From contig NZ_WHNY01000040.1 in assembly GCF_013141695.1 (NCBI RefSeq), positions 186,001 through 250,000 on the forward strand: DNA of 64,000 nucleotides, given 5' to 3'. Position 1 is the stretch's first letter; each line of letters begins with the position of its first letter. The position numbers and the translations under genes are program-made. This stretch comes from Paenibacillus plantarum (lineage in GTDB: Bacteria; Bacillota; Bacilli; Paenibacillales; NBRC-103111). Shown piece after piece: positions 7,886 through 16,170 of this stretch. Below the pieces are notes generated by a model. That model was not told the origin of the DNA and did not search any database. It worked only from the letters and a program-made list of their open reading frames with translations.

Positions 7886-9432
7886 GCCGTCTCCCCCTTC
7901 AACATGATTTGACCTATCGTATAGGCATCGGTTTCCGAAGGTATAAACGGCCCATGCAGCTTCGCATTGGATAACACAAGCAGCTCATCCGAAAGTGCGA
8001 ACAATTCTCCAAGATCTTCCGAAATCAACAGTATCGCAGCCCCTTTATCCGCGAGATCAATCAACATATTCTGAATTGAGCGTGTCGTTCCAATATCCAA
8101 CCCACGACTTGGATAGCTGACCAGAAGTATACTAGGCTCTTTCAATAGTGCTCTCGACAAGATCATTCGCTGCACATTCCCTCCCGATAACCGGTCAGCC
8201 CGCCTCGAAGGATCTGCTAGCCCGAGCACCTGTACTTCTTTTCTACCTTGAAGCTGTTCGCGAATATATGACCAATCCATCCCCAACCCCCTAGGCTTCA
8301 TGGGCAGTCCAGCAAGTACCATATGCTCGAGAATGGTAAAGCCAGTAATGACGGAATCCGTCAATGGATCTTCAGAGACTAGGGCCATGCCTGCGTCGAT
8401 ATAGGCTTTGACAGGCGCATGCGTAAGGTTGATGCCGTTTACCATGATCGAGCCTGATGTGGGTGCTCTCAGACCAAAAAGCACCTCAATCAGTTCTTTT
8501 TGACCATTTCCTGAGATGCCAGCAATGCCCACAATCTTTCCTTTCGCAATGGACATATCCATCCCATCCACGATCTTCTGACCATGATCATCTTGAATCG
8601 TCATCTGATGTGCTTGCAGCGCATGCTCAAGCTTCTGATCTAAAGCCTTGTAAGGGGTCCGTCTTTCCAACTCTACAAGCTGCTTCGTCCCCATCATACT
8701 GGCTACAAGCTGATCTCCTGTAAAGTTCACTGCTTTGGTTGCTGTAAAATGCACGGCCCCATGACGAAGCACAGTTACGCGATCCGCTATGGCCATAACC
8801 TCATTAATTTTATGTGTGATTAATAAAACAGCGTACTGATCCTTGCGTAAGCGATCCAACATTTGCAAGAACGCATCGACCTCAATAGGCGTTAATACAC
8901 TTGTAGGTTCATCAAAAATAATCAGCCGCGTTCCCTTCATCAACAGCACTTTGAGAATTTCTACGCGTTGCCGTTCCCCTAGATCCAACTGCCACACCCA
9001 AGCATCCGGATCAACAGAAATACCATAGTGTGTTGAAACGTCAATAATTTGCTGACGTATTTTCGTGCGATTCATAAAGATACCCTTTTCCGTGATGGCT
9101 AAGGCAATGTTCTCAAGTACGCTTAGCGCGGGTACGAGGCGAAAATCTTGGTAAACCATGCCGATCCCCTGAGCCTTAGCTTTCGCTGGCGGATGGAGTT
9201 GAACTTCTTCACCAAGCCACTTGATCGTCCCCTCGTCTACACCGTACACGCCAGATATCATTTTCATTAAGGTACTCTTTCCGGCCCCATTTTCACCTAG
9301 AATAGCATGCACTTCCCCTGTTATAACTTGAAGATCAACCTCGTTGCTCGCGACTAACTCTCCGAAGCGTTTGACCAATTTCTTAGCTTCCAGTAAAAGC
9401 TCATGAGGATTAGATTCCAGGTTGGTCTCCAT
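7882..9432 (-). CDS. ABC transporter ATP-binding protein with two ABC domains, NupO/YufO-like
   Basis: A 516-aa duplicated ABC ATPase. The first domain has Walker A GENGAGKST (residues 46-54), a modified signature LDLGERQR and Walker B LIIFDEPTSVL. The second has the degenerate GISGNGQKE loop and a LSGGNVQR signature, as in RbsA/NupO proteins that energise nucleoside and sugar importers. An AAAGAGGTG site precedes the ATG. It is the first gene of the operon; a plausible promoter lies at 9496-9524. The proteins encoded downstream are two permeases, the frameshifted lipoprotein, two hydrolases, a cupin and a regulator. Confidence 0.92.
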   Translation of the reverse strand: METNLESNPHELLLEAKKLVKRFGELVASNEVDLQVITGEVHAILGENGAGKSTLMKMISGVYGVDEGTIKWLGEEVQLHPPAKAKAQGIGMVYQDFRLVPALSVLENIALAITEKGIFMNRTKIRQQIIDVSTHYGISVDPDAWVWQLDLGERQRVEILKVLLMKGTRLIIFDEPTSVLTPIEVDAFLQMLDRLRKDQYAVLLITHKINEVMAIADRVTVLRHGAVHFTATKAVNFTGDQLVASMMGTKQLVELERRTPYKALDQKLEHALQAHQMTIQDDHGQKIVDGMDMSIAKGKIVGIAGISGNGQKELIEVLFGLRAPTSGSIMVNGINLTHAPVKAYIDAGMALVSEDPLTDSVITGFTILEHMVLAGLPMKPRGLGMDWSYIREQLQGRKEVQVLGLADPSRRADRLSGGNVQRMILSRALLKEPSILLVSYPSRGLDIGTTRSIQNMLIDLADKGAAILLISEDLGELFALSDELLVLSNAKLHGPFIPSETDAYTIGQIMLKGETA

Positions 9433-9495
9433 ACGACACCTCTTTATTCGTGTTATTTTTCATAACATCATTTATCAATCTATCTGTTGTTTCTT

Positions 9496-9524
9496 ATTAT
9501 ATTACATGGGTAAATGGATGTCGT
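9496..9524 (-). promoter_or_regulatory. Predicted sigma-A promoter of the transporter/hydrolase operon
   Basis: On the minus strand ACGACA (-35, 9519-9524) and TATAAT (-10, 9496-9501) are separated by 17 nt, about 65-70 bp before the ATPase start. The -10 is perfect and the -35 matches four of six positions, as expected for a promoter that needs an activator such as the operon's PucR protein. Confidence 0.45.
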
Positions 9525-9603
9525 TAGTAGAAAAAACTAATAATGTAGGGAATCGCTTGGTTAAAAGCACTATATGTCTCCCGATTAATGTTATCTTATA
9601 TAA

Positions 9604-9640
9604 CACAAAAACCACCTTCCATAGTTGGAAAGTGGTTTTC
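9604..9640 (-). terminator. Terminator after the VOC-family gene
   Basis: AAACCACTTTCC pairs with GGAAGGTGGTTT (one mismatch) on the minus strand around a short AT-rich loop, and is followed by a T-run. It lies 32 nt past the stop codon of the gene ending at 9672. Confidence 0.75.
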
Positions 9641-9671
9641 ACTACTGATTTCATATATAAGTAAAGGTAAA

Positions 9672-10079
9672 CTATTTCTCAAGACTCAACTGCCAAGTTA
9701 CACCGAAGCGATCCCCTACCCAACCGAATCTTTCACTAAAAGGGTACTTATCTAAGCCCATATAGACTTTGCCGTCTTGCGACAACGTTTCAAACACACG
9801 ATTAATTTCCTCGACCGTATCGCACGTCACAAACAAGGATATCGAAGGTGTAAAGGTAAAAGCATGCTTAACCGGACTGTCACTACACATCATTTGTTGC
9901 CCATGAATAGAGAACGTTGCTTTCACAACACTTCCTTCAGGTCCAGGTCCTTGAGGACCGTAGCGCTCAATATTGACGATCTCAGACTGATCAAATAGCG
10001 AGGTATAGAAATTCATTGCTTCCTCAGCCCGGCCCTCAAACATCAGAAATGGCTTAACTTTCTGTTTCTCTTCGCTCAC
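9672..10079 (-). CDS. VOC-superfamily protein, PhnB-like
   Basis: A 135-aa protein with a GTG start (AGGGGG about 10 nt upstream). It has the PhnB / '3-demethylubiquinone-9 3-methyltransferase' VOC signature: KPFLMFEGRAEEAMNFYTSL, then SIHGQQMMCSDSP, and a terminal FGWVGDRFGVTWQL. These are glyoxalase-fold proteins of mostly unknown function; the methyltransferase label for the family is misleading. It lies 13 nt downstream of the patatin gene and is probably cotranscribed with it. No specific substrate is visible. Confidence 0.88.
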   Translation of the reverse strand: MSEEKQKVKPFLMFEGRAEEAMNFYTSLFDQSEIVNIERYGPQGPGPEGSVVKATFSIHGQQMMCSDSPVKHAFTFTPSISLFVTCDTVEEINRVFETLSQDGKVYMGLDKYPFSERFGWVGDRFGVTWQLSLEK

Positions 10080-10092
10080 TACTTACAACCCC

Positions 10093-10944
10093 CTAGTGTA
10101 GTAACCAATCTTTTAACTGCTGCCCTAGCTTCTTCGCATCTTCATAGCCAAGCTCATGCAATTTCTCCAGCTTACGCGGATCCTTCTCCATTCGCCCAAC
10201 TTCCACTTTGGTTGAGGGACGAATGATGATAGCACTACCATCCGCTTCCATACGTTCAATTGTTTCTAAGGTGTTATTATAAATTTCACTGCGATTCACA
10301 AGCACATTTACTAGTCCATTATATTTCGGATAAAAGCTCTTCGCCAGCCAACGCTGCTTGAACGGCCGTTTGCGGTAGCCTAGCTCCTTCGTTAATACAA
10401 TGATGTGCTTTTTATTGCCGTCAGCTACCGATTTCTGTACAGGAATCGGATCGACCAATCCACCATCAAATAAGGTTCTCCCTTCAAAATGGATCGGCGT
10501 AGCTACAAAAGGCAACGAGCTCGAAGCTTGAACGATGGGCATCGTTTGCAGCTGAAGCTGATGTTTGGTGAAATAAATCGGCTCCCCTGTATGCGCATCG
10601 GTTGTTCCTATTGCGAATTGCTGTGAAGAGGCATAGAACGTGTCATAGTCAAATGGCACAAGCCTGTTCGGCAGCTCATTAAAAATAAAATCCATGCCAA
10701 ATATGCTTTTACTGCGCAATAAATTTCGATAGCTTAAATAACGGTGATCCGCAACATAATCAATCGTTACCTTCTTATTCCGCCCAGGTTGTTTAGAAAT
10801 ATAAGAAACGGCATTGCACGCTCCTGCTGAAACACCCACTACATAGGGGAAATATAAATCCTGCTCCATAAAGTATTCCAAGACTCCCGCGGTGTATACC
10901 CCTCGCATACCTCCGCCTTCCAGTACGAGTCCAATTCCTTCCAT
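10093..10944 (-). CDS. Patatin-like phospholipase
   Basis: A 283-aa patatin-family hydrolase. The oxyanion loop GGGMRG (10-15), the nucleophile elbow GVSAG with Ser39, and the DGG motif with Asp160 (LFDGGLVDP) form the complete catalytic set, so it should be an active lipid acyl hydrolase. There is no signal peptide, which suggests cytoplasmic action on membrane lipids. An AAGGTG site precedes the ATG. It belongs to the bacterial patatin subgroup with a DUF6363-like C-terminal part, often annotated as a predicted esterase. The physiological substrate is unknown. Confidence 0.9.
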   Translation of the reverse strand: MEGIGLVLEGGGMRGVYTAGVLEYFMEQDLYFPYVVGVSAGACNAVSYISKQPGRNKKVTIDYVADHRYLSYRNLLRSKSIFGMDFIFNELPNRLVPFDYDTFYASSQQFAIGTTDAHTGEPIYFTKHQLQLQTMPIVQASSSLPFVATPIHFEGRTLFDGGLVDPIPVQKSVADGNKKHIIVLTKELGYRKRPFKQRWLAKSFYPKYNGLVNVLVNRSEIYNNTLETIERMEADGSAIIIRPSTKVEVGRMEKDPRKLEKLHELGYEDAKKLGQQLKDWLLH

Positions 10945-11169
10945 GGTGACACCTTCTTTCTGTCTGTCTCAAGCCCCTTTCTAGCATACAGGAATTGTAA
11001 ATTAAAAGAAACGGGCTTCTTTCTTCGAAAATGTGACGAAAACGAAGATTTCATCCTACTTTCTAAGACAAATTAGGGGAAATCCCAGTTCAACCGTATT
11101 TTTGCCGAAATTTAACGTGCACGTCAACTTTTCGAACCTCAAATACCGGTACACGTTCCTGAAATTGCC

Positions 11170-11197
11170 AAAAACCCCTGCTCCGAAGAACAAGGGT
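11170..11197 (-). terminator. Terminator of the 46-aa small gene
   Basis: On the minus strand ACCCTTGTTC pairs with GAGCAGGGGT around a TTCG tetraloop, followed by five T residues. It lies 20 nt downstream of the small gene stop codon, which supports that gene being real. Confidence 0.85.
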
Positions 11198-11216
11198 GAA
11201 CAAGTCTTTACAACAA

Positions 11217-11357
11217 TTAAGATTTGTTTTTACTAATGTTATTAAGGCTAGGCGGGAATTCATCCGCGTTCTGTTTCTTCAGGGTTTGCGCTTCTTCCGT
11301 GAATTGGGCAGCATTTTGTTGGTTATTTTTTTTATCTGGCTGATTAACTTTAGGCAT
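11217..11357 (-). CDS. 46-aa hydrophilic small protein, possibly a small acid-soluble spore protein
   Basis: A 47-codon frame starting MPKVNQPDKKNNQQN and ending SLNNISKNKS. It has a textbook GGAGG site 7 nt upstream of the ATG and its own hairpin terminator downstream, so it is very likely a gene. It is rich in Asn, Gln and Lys with no hydrophobic segment. The stretch AAQFTEEAQTLKKQNADEF loosely recalls the repeats of gamma-type small acid-soluble spore proteins (EFASET...VKQQN), but the match is weak and I do not claim it. It stands alone between the patatin gene and the HD-GYP gene on the same strand. Confidence 0.7.
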   Translation of the reverse strand: MPKVNQPDKKNNQQNAAQFTEEAQTLKKQNADEFPPSLNNISKNKS

Positions 11358-11439
11358 TCCTTTCACCTCCATCATCTCAACCGTAGTATGAGAAGGTGAT
11401 CCTGATCTTATGCCAGAAGGGCAGAAATCCTTAAGGTAA

Positions 11440-13005
11440 TTAACGATTTTCTTTATACAATTCTTTGATAACTAAAAACTCGTCGAGGTTGCTTAGAAAC
11501 AGATCAACAATGACTGGGTCAAAATGCTTACCACGTTCAGACTCCAATAAATTCAATACGCGATCTAATTCCCATGCTTTCTTATAAACCCGATCGCTGC
11601 ACAGCGCATCAAATACGTCTGCTAAGGCTGTTATTCGGCCATATAAATGAATGTTTTCCCCACTTAGCCCTTGTGGATAACCAGTACCGTCAAAGCGTTC
11701 ATGATGCTGATGAGCAATAATCGCCGCGGCGTGCAGTACCTTTTTATTTGAATGCTTAAGCATTTCATAGCCTAAATTAGAATGAGTTTTCATAATTTCG
11801 AATTCATCCCTAGTTAATGAGCCCGGTTTATTAAGTATGGCATCTGGAATCCCAACTTTGCCTACATCATGCATCGGTGTCGCCAATCGAATCGTTTCAG
11901 CTTCCTGCTCGGATAAGCCATACTTCAGAGCTAACAGTCGTGAATACTCAGCCACTCGCTTTACGTGATGACCGGTTTCCTGCGAACGCGTTTCCGTGAT
12001 CTCACCCATGGTATAAATAATTTCCTGTTGCGTACTCTCAAGCTCATTGTTCAAATAAATATTCTCAAAAGCAACCGAAACGTTCGCGCAATAAATATCT
12101 ACGAGGTAATGCTCCCATTCACTCAGCGCATTAAACCCGTTCATATAGATCACGTTCTCCATCCCCATCTTGCTCTGAAAATAGATGATGAAACGATCCG
12201 CAGCAAAACTGCTTTTACGCGTCTGGAAAGCCAATTCAATTTCCTCAAGCACCTCAACGGGAACCACATCCCTTGCTCTCGCATCTTGATTGGCCGCATA
12301 ATCGCCGCTAGCTGCAAGAATGTAGATGTCCTCAATCCCTTTCGTCACTGCAAAACTACAATGTATCGCATTCTTATGTAAATTAACGATGGAAGTCATT
12401 TGGGTCAGTACACCTGACGCAAATTTCTTCATGGACTGTAATTCAAACAAAGTCGCGGATGACTTAATGATTTCTTCCAGGCCAATTCTACTTTTCTCAA
12501 TAGTTTTGATATCACGGAAGGAGCGCAGTGCCGTAACAACCGTAGTAAACAATTTCTGCGAGGTTAACTCCGTCTTTTCTTTATAATCGTTGATGTCATA
12601 ATCCATGATAACTGTTCGCTCAGGTGCTTGTCCCGGTTGTCCTGTCCGCAAAATAATACGTACAGCTTGATTATTCAGTTCTTCGCGTATGTATTTAACA
12701 ATTTGCAAGCCTGCGTCTTCGTATTCCATAACGACATCTAATAATATAAGGGCCGTTTGCGGTTGTTCTTTCAAAAGTTGTTTCGCTTCTAAAGCCGAAT
12801 AGGCACTATGAAACGCCAGTTTTCTACCTGCAAATTCAAGGTCCTGTAAGACCATTTTCGTTACTTGGTGTATTTGCTTCTCATCATCAACAATAAGTAC
12901 GATCCACGGGTCTTGTTCCACAGTCCTTAGATTTGCTGCAATGCTATCTTCCTCAGCAGCAAAAAGAAGCTCATCCTGATCGACAGACTCCACTTCATTT
13001 GTCAT
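11440..13005 (-). CDS. Response regulator with DUF3369 and HD-GYP c-di-GMP phosphodiesterase domain
   Basis: A 521-aa protein. A receiver domain (about 34-155) has the acidic pocket Asp40/Asp41 and the phospho-acceptor Asp90 (ALILLDVVM). A DUF3369-like middle region (about 170-320) follows, then a C-terminal HD-GYP domain (about 325-510) with the metal site MHDVGK and the signature HHERFDGTGYP. The family hydrolyses cyclic di-GMP; phosphorylation of the receiver should control activity. The start codon overlaps the stop of the histidine kinase gene (ATGA), and a GGAGG site lies about 10 nt upstream. It is almost certainly the cognate output of that kinase. Confidence 0.93.
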   Translation of the reverse strand: MTNEVESVDQDELLFAAEEDSIAANLRTVEQDPWIVLIVDDEKQIHQVTKMVLQDLEFAGRKLAFHSAYSALEAKQLLKEQPQTALILLDVVMEYEDAGLQIVKYIREELNNQAVRIILRTGQPGQAPERTVIMDYDINDYKEKTELTSQKLFTTVVTALRSFRDIKTIEKSRIGLEEIIKSSATLFELQSMKKFASGVLTQMTSIVNLHKNAIHCSFAVTKGIEDIYILAASGDYAANQDARARDVVPVEVLEEIELAFQTRKSSFAADRFIIYFQSKMGMENVIYMNGFNALSEWEHYLVDIYCANVSVAFENIYLNNELESTQQEIIYTMGEITETRSQETGHHVKRVAEYSRLLALKYGLSEQEAETIRLATPMHDVGKVGIPDAILNKPGSLTRDEFEIMKTHSNLGYEMLKHSNKKVLHAAAIIAHQHHERFDGTGYPQGLSGENIHLYGRITALADVFDALCSDRVYKKAWELDRVLNLLESERGKHFDPVIVDLFLSNLDEFLVIKELYKENR

Positions 13006-14540
13006 ATCTCAGCTTCCTCCTCTTTGGGGATTGTAATTGCAAATAAACTGCCCTGTCCTCGTACGCTCGAACATTGAATCGTACCATTTAACGATTCTTT
13101 TACAAGGTTATATACGATATTCATCCCTAGGCCTGTCCCGCCTTGCCCGCGGCTCGTTGTGAAGAATGGATCAAAAATATGATCCAACACTTCCTCTGAC
13201 ATCCCTTTCCCATCATCGGAGTAGGCCAGCATGACATGATCGGGATAGTCTAGAACTCGGATACATAAGCATCCATCGTCATCATCAGCATCGTAAGCAT
13301 GATGCAGGGAATTCATAACTAAATTCGTAATGATTTGAGATAACGCACCTGGGTACGTATACAACTTGAGTTGATCATCGCAGTAAACGTCCAGTTTTAT
13401 ATGTGTTTTCTTAAGTGCAGGTTTCAAACTTGCAATAATTCCCTCCACATATTCTTTAAAAAGGAAGGTTCGCTTGATCTCTACACTTTGATCCACGGAA
13501 ATTTGCTTGAAACTTTTTACTAACGAAGAAGCTCGTTCCAAGTTAGTTTGAACCATCACAATGCTCTCATGGGAAATGGATAGAAATTGCTCCAAGTCGG
13601 ATTTCTTCATTTTCCCTGCTTCATACAAAGTTTGAAACTGTCTCGCTTTCTGATCCAAGTAACTGATAGCCGTTACACCAATACCAATTGGTGTGTTAAT
13701 TTCATGCGACACGCCTGCGACTAAATTACCTAGTGCCCCCATTTTCTCCGAATGAACAAGCTGATCTTGTGTAACTTGCAAGGTATTCAAAACCTGCTGC
13801 AGCTCCTGATAGCGTTCATCCAAATTGCTGACCATATCATTGAATGCATCAGAAACCTCGGCAATTTCTGGTGAAGCTTTGAAATGCAATTTAGGTAGTT
13901 CTCCGCCTTGTTTCACAATGACAGCCGCTTCACGCAACCTGCTTAAAGGCCGGATAACAATGACTCGCAGAATTAGCCATAATAAGATCGATAATATGAT
14001 TGCGATGGTGAGTCCAACGAACAGAATCAGTTTCGTTCTTTGTTTGAGCAGCAATTCCTCTTCCGAAGAGTCGAAAATAACCTCAACAGCCCCGACAACT
14101 GAACCATCTTCTTGCAGTGGTGCCGTTAATCGAACGATCGGCCTATCATTCTCGGCCATCGGGATACGATCTACAATCGTTTTGTCTTGTTTAGGAATCA
14201 CAATTTTCGCAGCGTTCAGAATCGTTCCTACTTCTTTTCGATTCGAGGAAGCTAAGATTTTGCCTTGTTTGTCATACAGCTTCATATCTATAACGCGATT
14301 ATTCTTATATTGAATGTAATCGAAAATCTGCTGGATATCGGAGACCGATCTCGATTCTTCATAACGACCGTTGATTGCAATCGTCATACCGCTGATTTGA
14401 CTTACATATGCTTCGCGGATCGATTGATTCAAGCTGATCGTATCAAACACCATCATCGTTGAGATCATACCCGCTGTAACCGCCGTGACGAGGAAAACAA
14501 TCCGCTTCTGTAAACTTAGTTTCTTTTGACGAAAAGACAT
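13002..14540 (-). CDS. Membrane sensor histidine kinase
   Basis: A 512-aa kinase; ATG 14540 (MSFRQKK) is chosen because AGGTG lies 5 nt upstream, while the GTG at 14546 overlaps the RBS. TM1 is near residues 13-33 and TM2 near 170-192, flanking an extracellular region of about 135 residues. A HAMP linker and coiled coil follow. The dimerisation helix carries the phospho-acceptor His279 in SHEINTPIG, the subtype seen in 4HB/C4-dicarboxylate-type kinases. An HATPase domain follows with N, G1 and G2 boxes (LVMNSLHHA, SDDGKGM, GGTGLGMN). It is the second gene of a lipoprotein / kinase / HD-GYP regulator operon. The signal is unknown. Confidence 0.92.
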   Translation of the reverse strand: MSFRQKKLSLQKRIVFLVTAVTAGMISTMMVFDTISLNQSIREAYVSQISGMTIAINGRYEESRSVSDIQQIFDYIQYKNNRVIDMKLYDKQGKILASSNRKEVGTILNAAKIVIPKQDKTIVDRIPMAENDRPIVRLTAPLQEDGSVVGAVEVIFDSSEEELLLKQRTKLILFVGLTIAIILSILLWLILRVIVIRPLSRLREAAVIVKQGGELPKLHFKASPEIAEVSDAFNDMVSNLDERYQELQQVLNTLQVTQDQLVHSEKMGALGNLVAGVSHEINTPIGIGVTAISYLDQKARQFQTLYEAGKMKKSDLEQFLSISHESIVMVQTNLERASSLVKSFKQISVDQSVEIKRTFLFKEYVEGIIASLKPALKKTHIKLDVYCDDQLKLYTYPGALSQIITNLVMNSLHHAYDADDDDGCLCIRVLDYPDHVMLAYSDDGKGMSEEVLDHIFDPFFTTSRGQGGTGLGMNIVYNLVKESLNGTIQCSSVRGQGSLFAITIPKEEEAEI

Positions 14541-14548
14541 CGACACAC

Positions 14549-14929
14549 CTACTTCACATCAAACGTAACTGTTTTGCTAACATCGTAAGGCGTGTGGTCG
14601 TTGTTATGTAAGGAGATCTTCACTTCATGCGGTCCTTTGGGTAAATGTTCCAATACCTTTTGCTTCGTAGTGACTACGATTTTCTCACCCTTGTCTAACG
14701 ATATATGAACATGGCCTTCACCTTGCACACGTTGTTGATCATAATGTTCTTTCGACAACTTCAGATCCGTTGTCAGATCTAAGGTGACAGTATCATCTTT
14801 AACTACGTAAGCGACTTCTAAAGTTGGTGTAAACGTAGGCGAGTTGGACGTTATCGTTTTGGCTTTCCCACAACCAGAAATAACGATTGTTAATGCCGCT
14901 AATAAATACAAACCCTTAATTTTATTCAT
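14549..14929 (-). CDS. Small lipoprotein upstream of the two-component genes
   Basis: A 126-aa protein with a signal peptide and lipobox VISGC (Cys20). The mature part is predicted beta-rich. The pattern GEGHVHISLD, then LPKGPHEVKISLHNNDHTPY, resembles the immunoglobulin-like YtkA/DUF4399 type of extracellular domain. GGGGGATGACAA precedes the ATG. Its stop lies 8 nt before the kinase start, so the three genes form one operon. A lipoprotein in this position could be an accessory sensor that presents a ligand, perhaps a metal given the histidines, to the kinase. That role is inference only. Confidence 0.8.
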   Translation of the reverse strand: MNKIKGLYLLAALTIVISGCGKAKTITSNSPTFTPTLEVAYVVKDDTVTLDLTTDLKLSKEHYDQQRVQGEGHVHISLDKGEKIVVTTKQKVLEHLPKGPHEVKISLHNNDHTPYDVSKTVTFDVK

Positions 14930-15250
14930 TTGTCATCCCCCATGAAGATGTTTTTCTATCTATACATGCCCAAAAAACTATCCTCTCTAGCTTAAGAATA
15001 ATCAGTTAATTTGTCCACTTTTATTTTGGTAACATGTGTAAGAATGACCTTCATCGCGATAATAGTTGATTTATTCGAAATTGTCTGACAATTGATGTCG
15101 AATCCGCATGATAACGCTCACAATTTGCGCTTACCCAGGAAATAATTTCATTTCCCGAATCCGAATTATTTCCCCAATTTTGGTGCAATGTAGTAAAGTG
15201 CTTTTCATAGCTTCTCCCTTGTCTTTACGAACCCTAAGGAGGTTTCCCCC
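14930..15250. promoter_or_regulatory. Divergent intergenic region with two dyads
   Basis: This non-coding stretch separates the leftward lipoprotein operon from the rightward small gene. It contains a perfect palindrome AATTGTC-T-GACAATT at 15079-15093. It also contains an inverted repeat, GGAAATAATT (15138-15147) with AATTATTTCC (15164-15173). Either may be an operator; I recognise no known regulator consensus. Confidence 0.45.
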
Positions 15251-15568
15251 ATGACAGGAACCAATCAGCATCAACAACCAGTTCAGCATGCCATTGACGC
15301 CGCTGATCATGCGATTCTTCAAGCGCAAGACGCCCAGCATAAGCTGCAAGTCGCTATAACAGAAGCCAACCCGAATGCGATCCAATCTGCTCAAGCGGCA
15401 CTCGTACAAGCAGATCAACAGGTTTCGCAAGCCCAAAGACAATTAGCTGAATTTGCCAACGATCAGTTTGGACAGCAAATCAAGCAAACGTTCGAACAGT
15501 TAAACCAAGCTGCACAGGATATTGAAGCTAATCAAGAAAAGTTTCATACGCCAAAGCAGGTTCGGTAA
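15251..15568 (+). CDS. Gln/Ala-rich coiled-coil small protein of unknown function
   Basis: A 105-aa hydrophilic protein with AAGGAGG 9-10 nt before the ATG. The composition is dominated by Gln and Ala, with repeated patterns such as AIQSAQAALVQADQQVSQAQ, giving a long predicted amphipathic or coiled-coil helix over residues 10-95. There is no signal peptide, Cys or membrane segment. It resembles small spore- or stress-associated helical proteins in general character only. It is transcribed away from the two-component operon and is followed by the 60-bp repeat array. Confidence 0.75.
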   Translation: MTGTNQHQQPVQHAIDAADHAILQAQDAQHKLQVAITEANPNAIQSAQAALVQADQQVSQAQRQLAEFANDQFGQQIKQTFEQLNQAAQDIEANQEKFHTPKQVR

Positions 15569-15647
15569 CTGGTATTAACATCACTGTATGATCCAATCTC
15601 TAGCCACAGGAGCTAAGCGTTGTTTTTGCGCTTAGCTCTTTTGGCTA

Positions 15648-16040
15648 GATTCGCATGCCCTCCTCGCTGTAACGATGAAAAACATCCTTACAGCGCCGAA
15701 ATGGCCTAATTTCTTTGCCTCTTCTTACTGTAACGATGAAAAACAACCTTACAGCGCCGAAATGGTCTAATTCGTATGCTCTCCTCGCTGTAACGATGAA
15801 AAACATCCTTACAGCGCCGAAATGGGCCAAATTCGGTTGCCTCCCCTCGCTGTAACGATGAAAAACAACCTTACAGCGCCGAAATGGCCTAATACGTTTG
15901 CCTCTTCTCACTGTAACGATGAAAAACATCCTTACAGCGCCGAAATGGCCAGATTCGTTTGCCTCCACTCGCTGTAACGATGAAAAACAACCTTACAGCG
16001 CCGAAATGGCCAAATTCGTTTGCCTCCCCTCACTGTAACA
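15648..16040. repeat. Tandem array of about 60-bp units, six full copies and a degenerate seventh
   Basis: Six units start near 15666, 15728, 15788, 15849, 15909 and 15970, and a truncated copy starts near 16031. Each has the core CTGTAACGATGAAAAACA, then CCTTACAGCGCCGAAATGG, then a pyrimidine-rich tail ending near TTGCCTC. Inside every unit CGCTGTAA pairs with TTACAGCG to form a hairpin. The base after AACA alternates T/A from unit to unit (ATCC, AACC, ATCC and so on), suggesting growth by 120-bp steps. The whole 15569-16170 gap holds no gene apart from this array and the udk leader. Confidence 0.93.
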
Positions 16041-16170
16041 GCAAAATCACCTAAAAATGGGTTCCCCCGCAACTCCAACGGCTTTCGGGACACCATCTTT
16101 TTATTTTAGGCACACATTATGTTAAACTACGTAGGAAGGTTTTCAAGTTATTTGGGGAGGCACTACATAC

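Noticed and set aside
7431..7907. A 158-codon plus-strand ORF
   Set aside because: It is antisense to the NupP-like permease and has only composition-driven length.
13825..14313. A 162-codon plus-strand ORF
   Set aside because: It is antisense to the histidine kinase gene and lacks an RBS.
15645..15968. A 107-codon minus-strand ORF across the 60-bp array
   Set aside because: It is only a translation of the tandem repeat; the frame changes where units are 61 bp, there is no RBS and the peptide is low complexity.
15648..16040. CRISPR-like look of the 60-bp array
   Set aside because: The segments between cores are near-identical rather than unique spacers, the period is wrong, and no cas genes are nearby.
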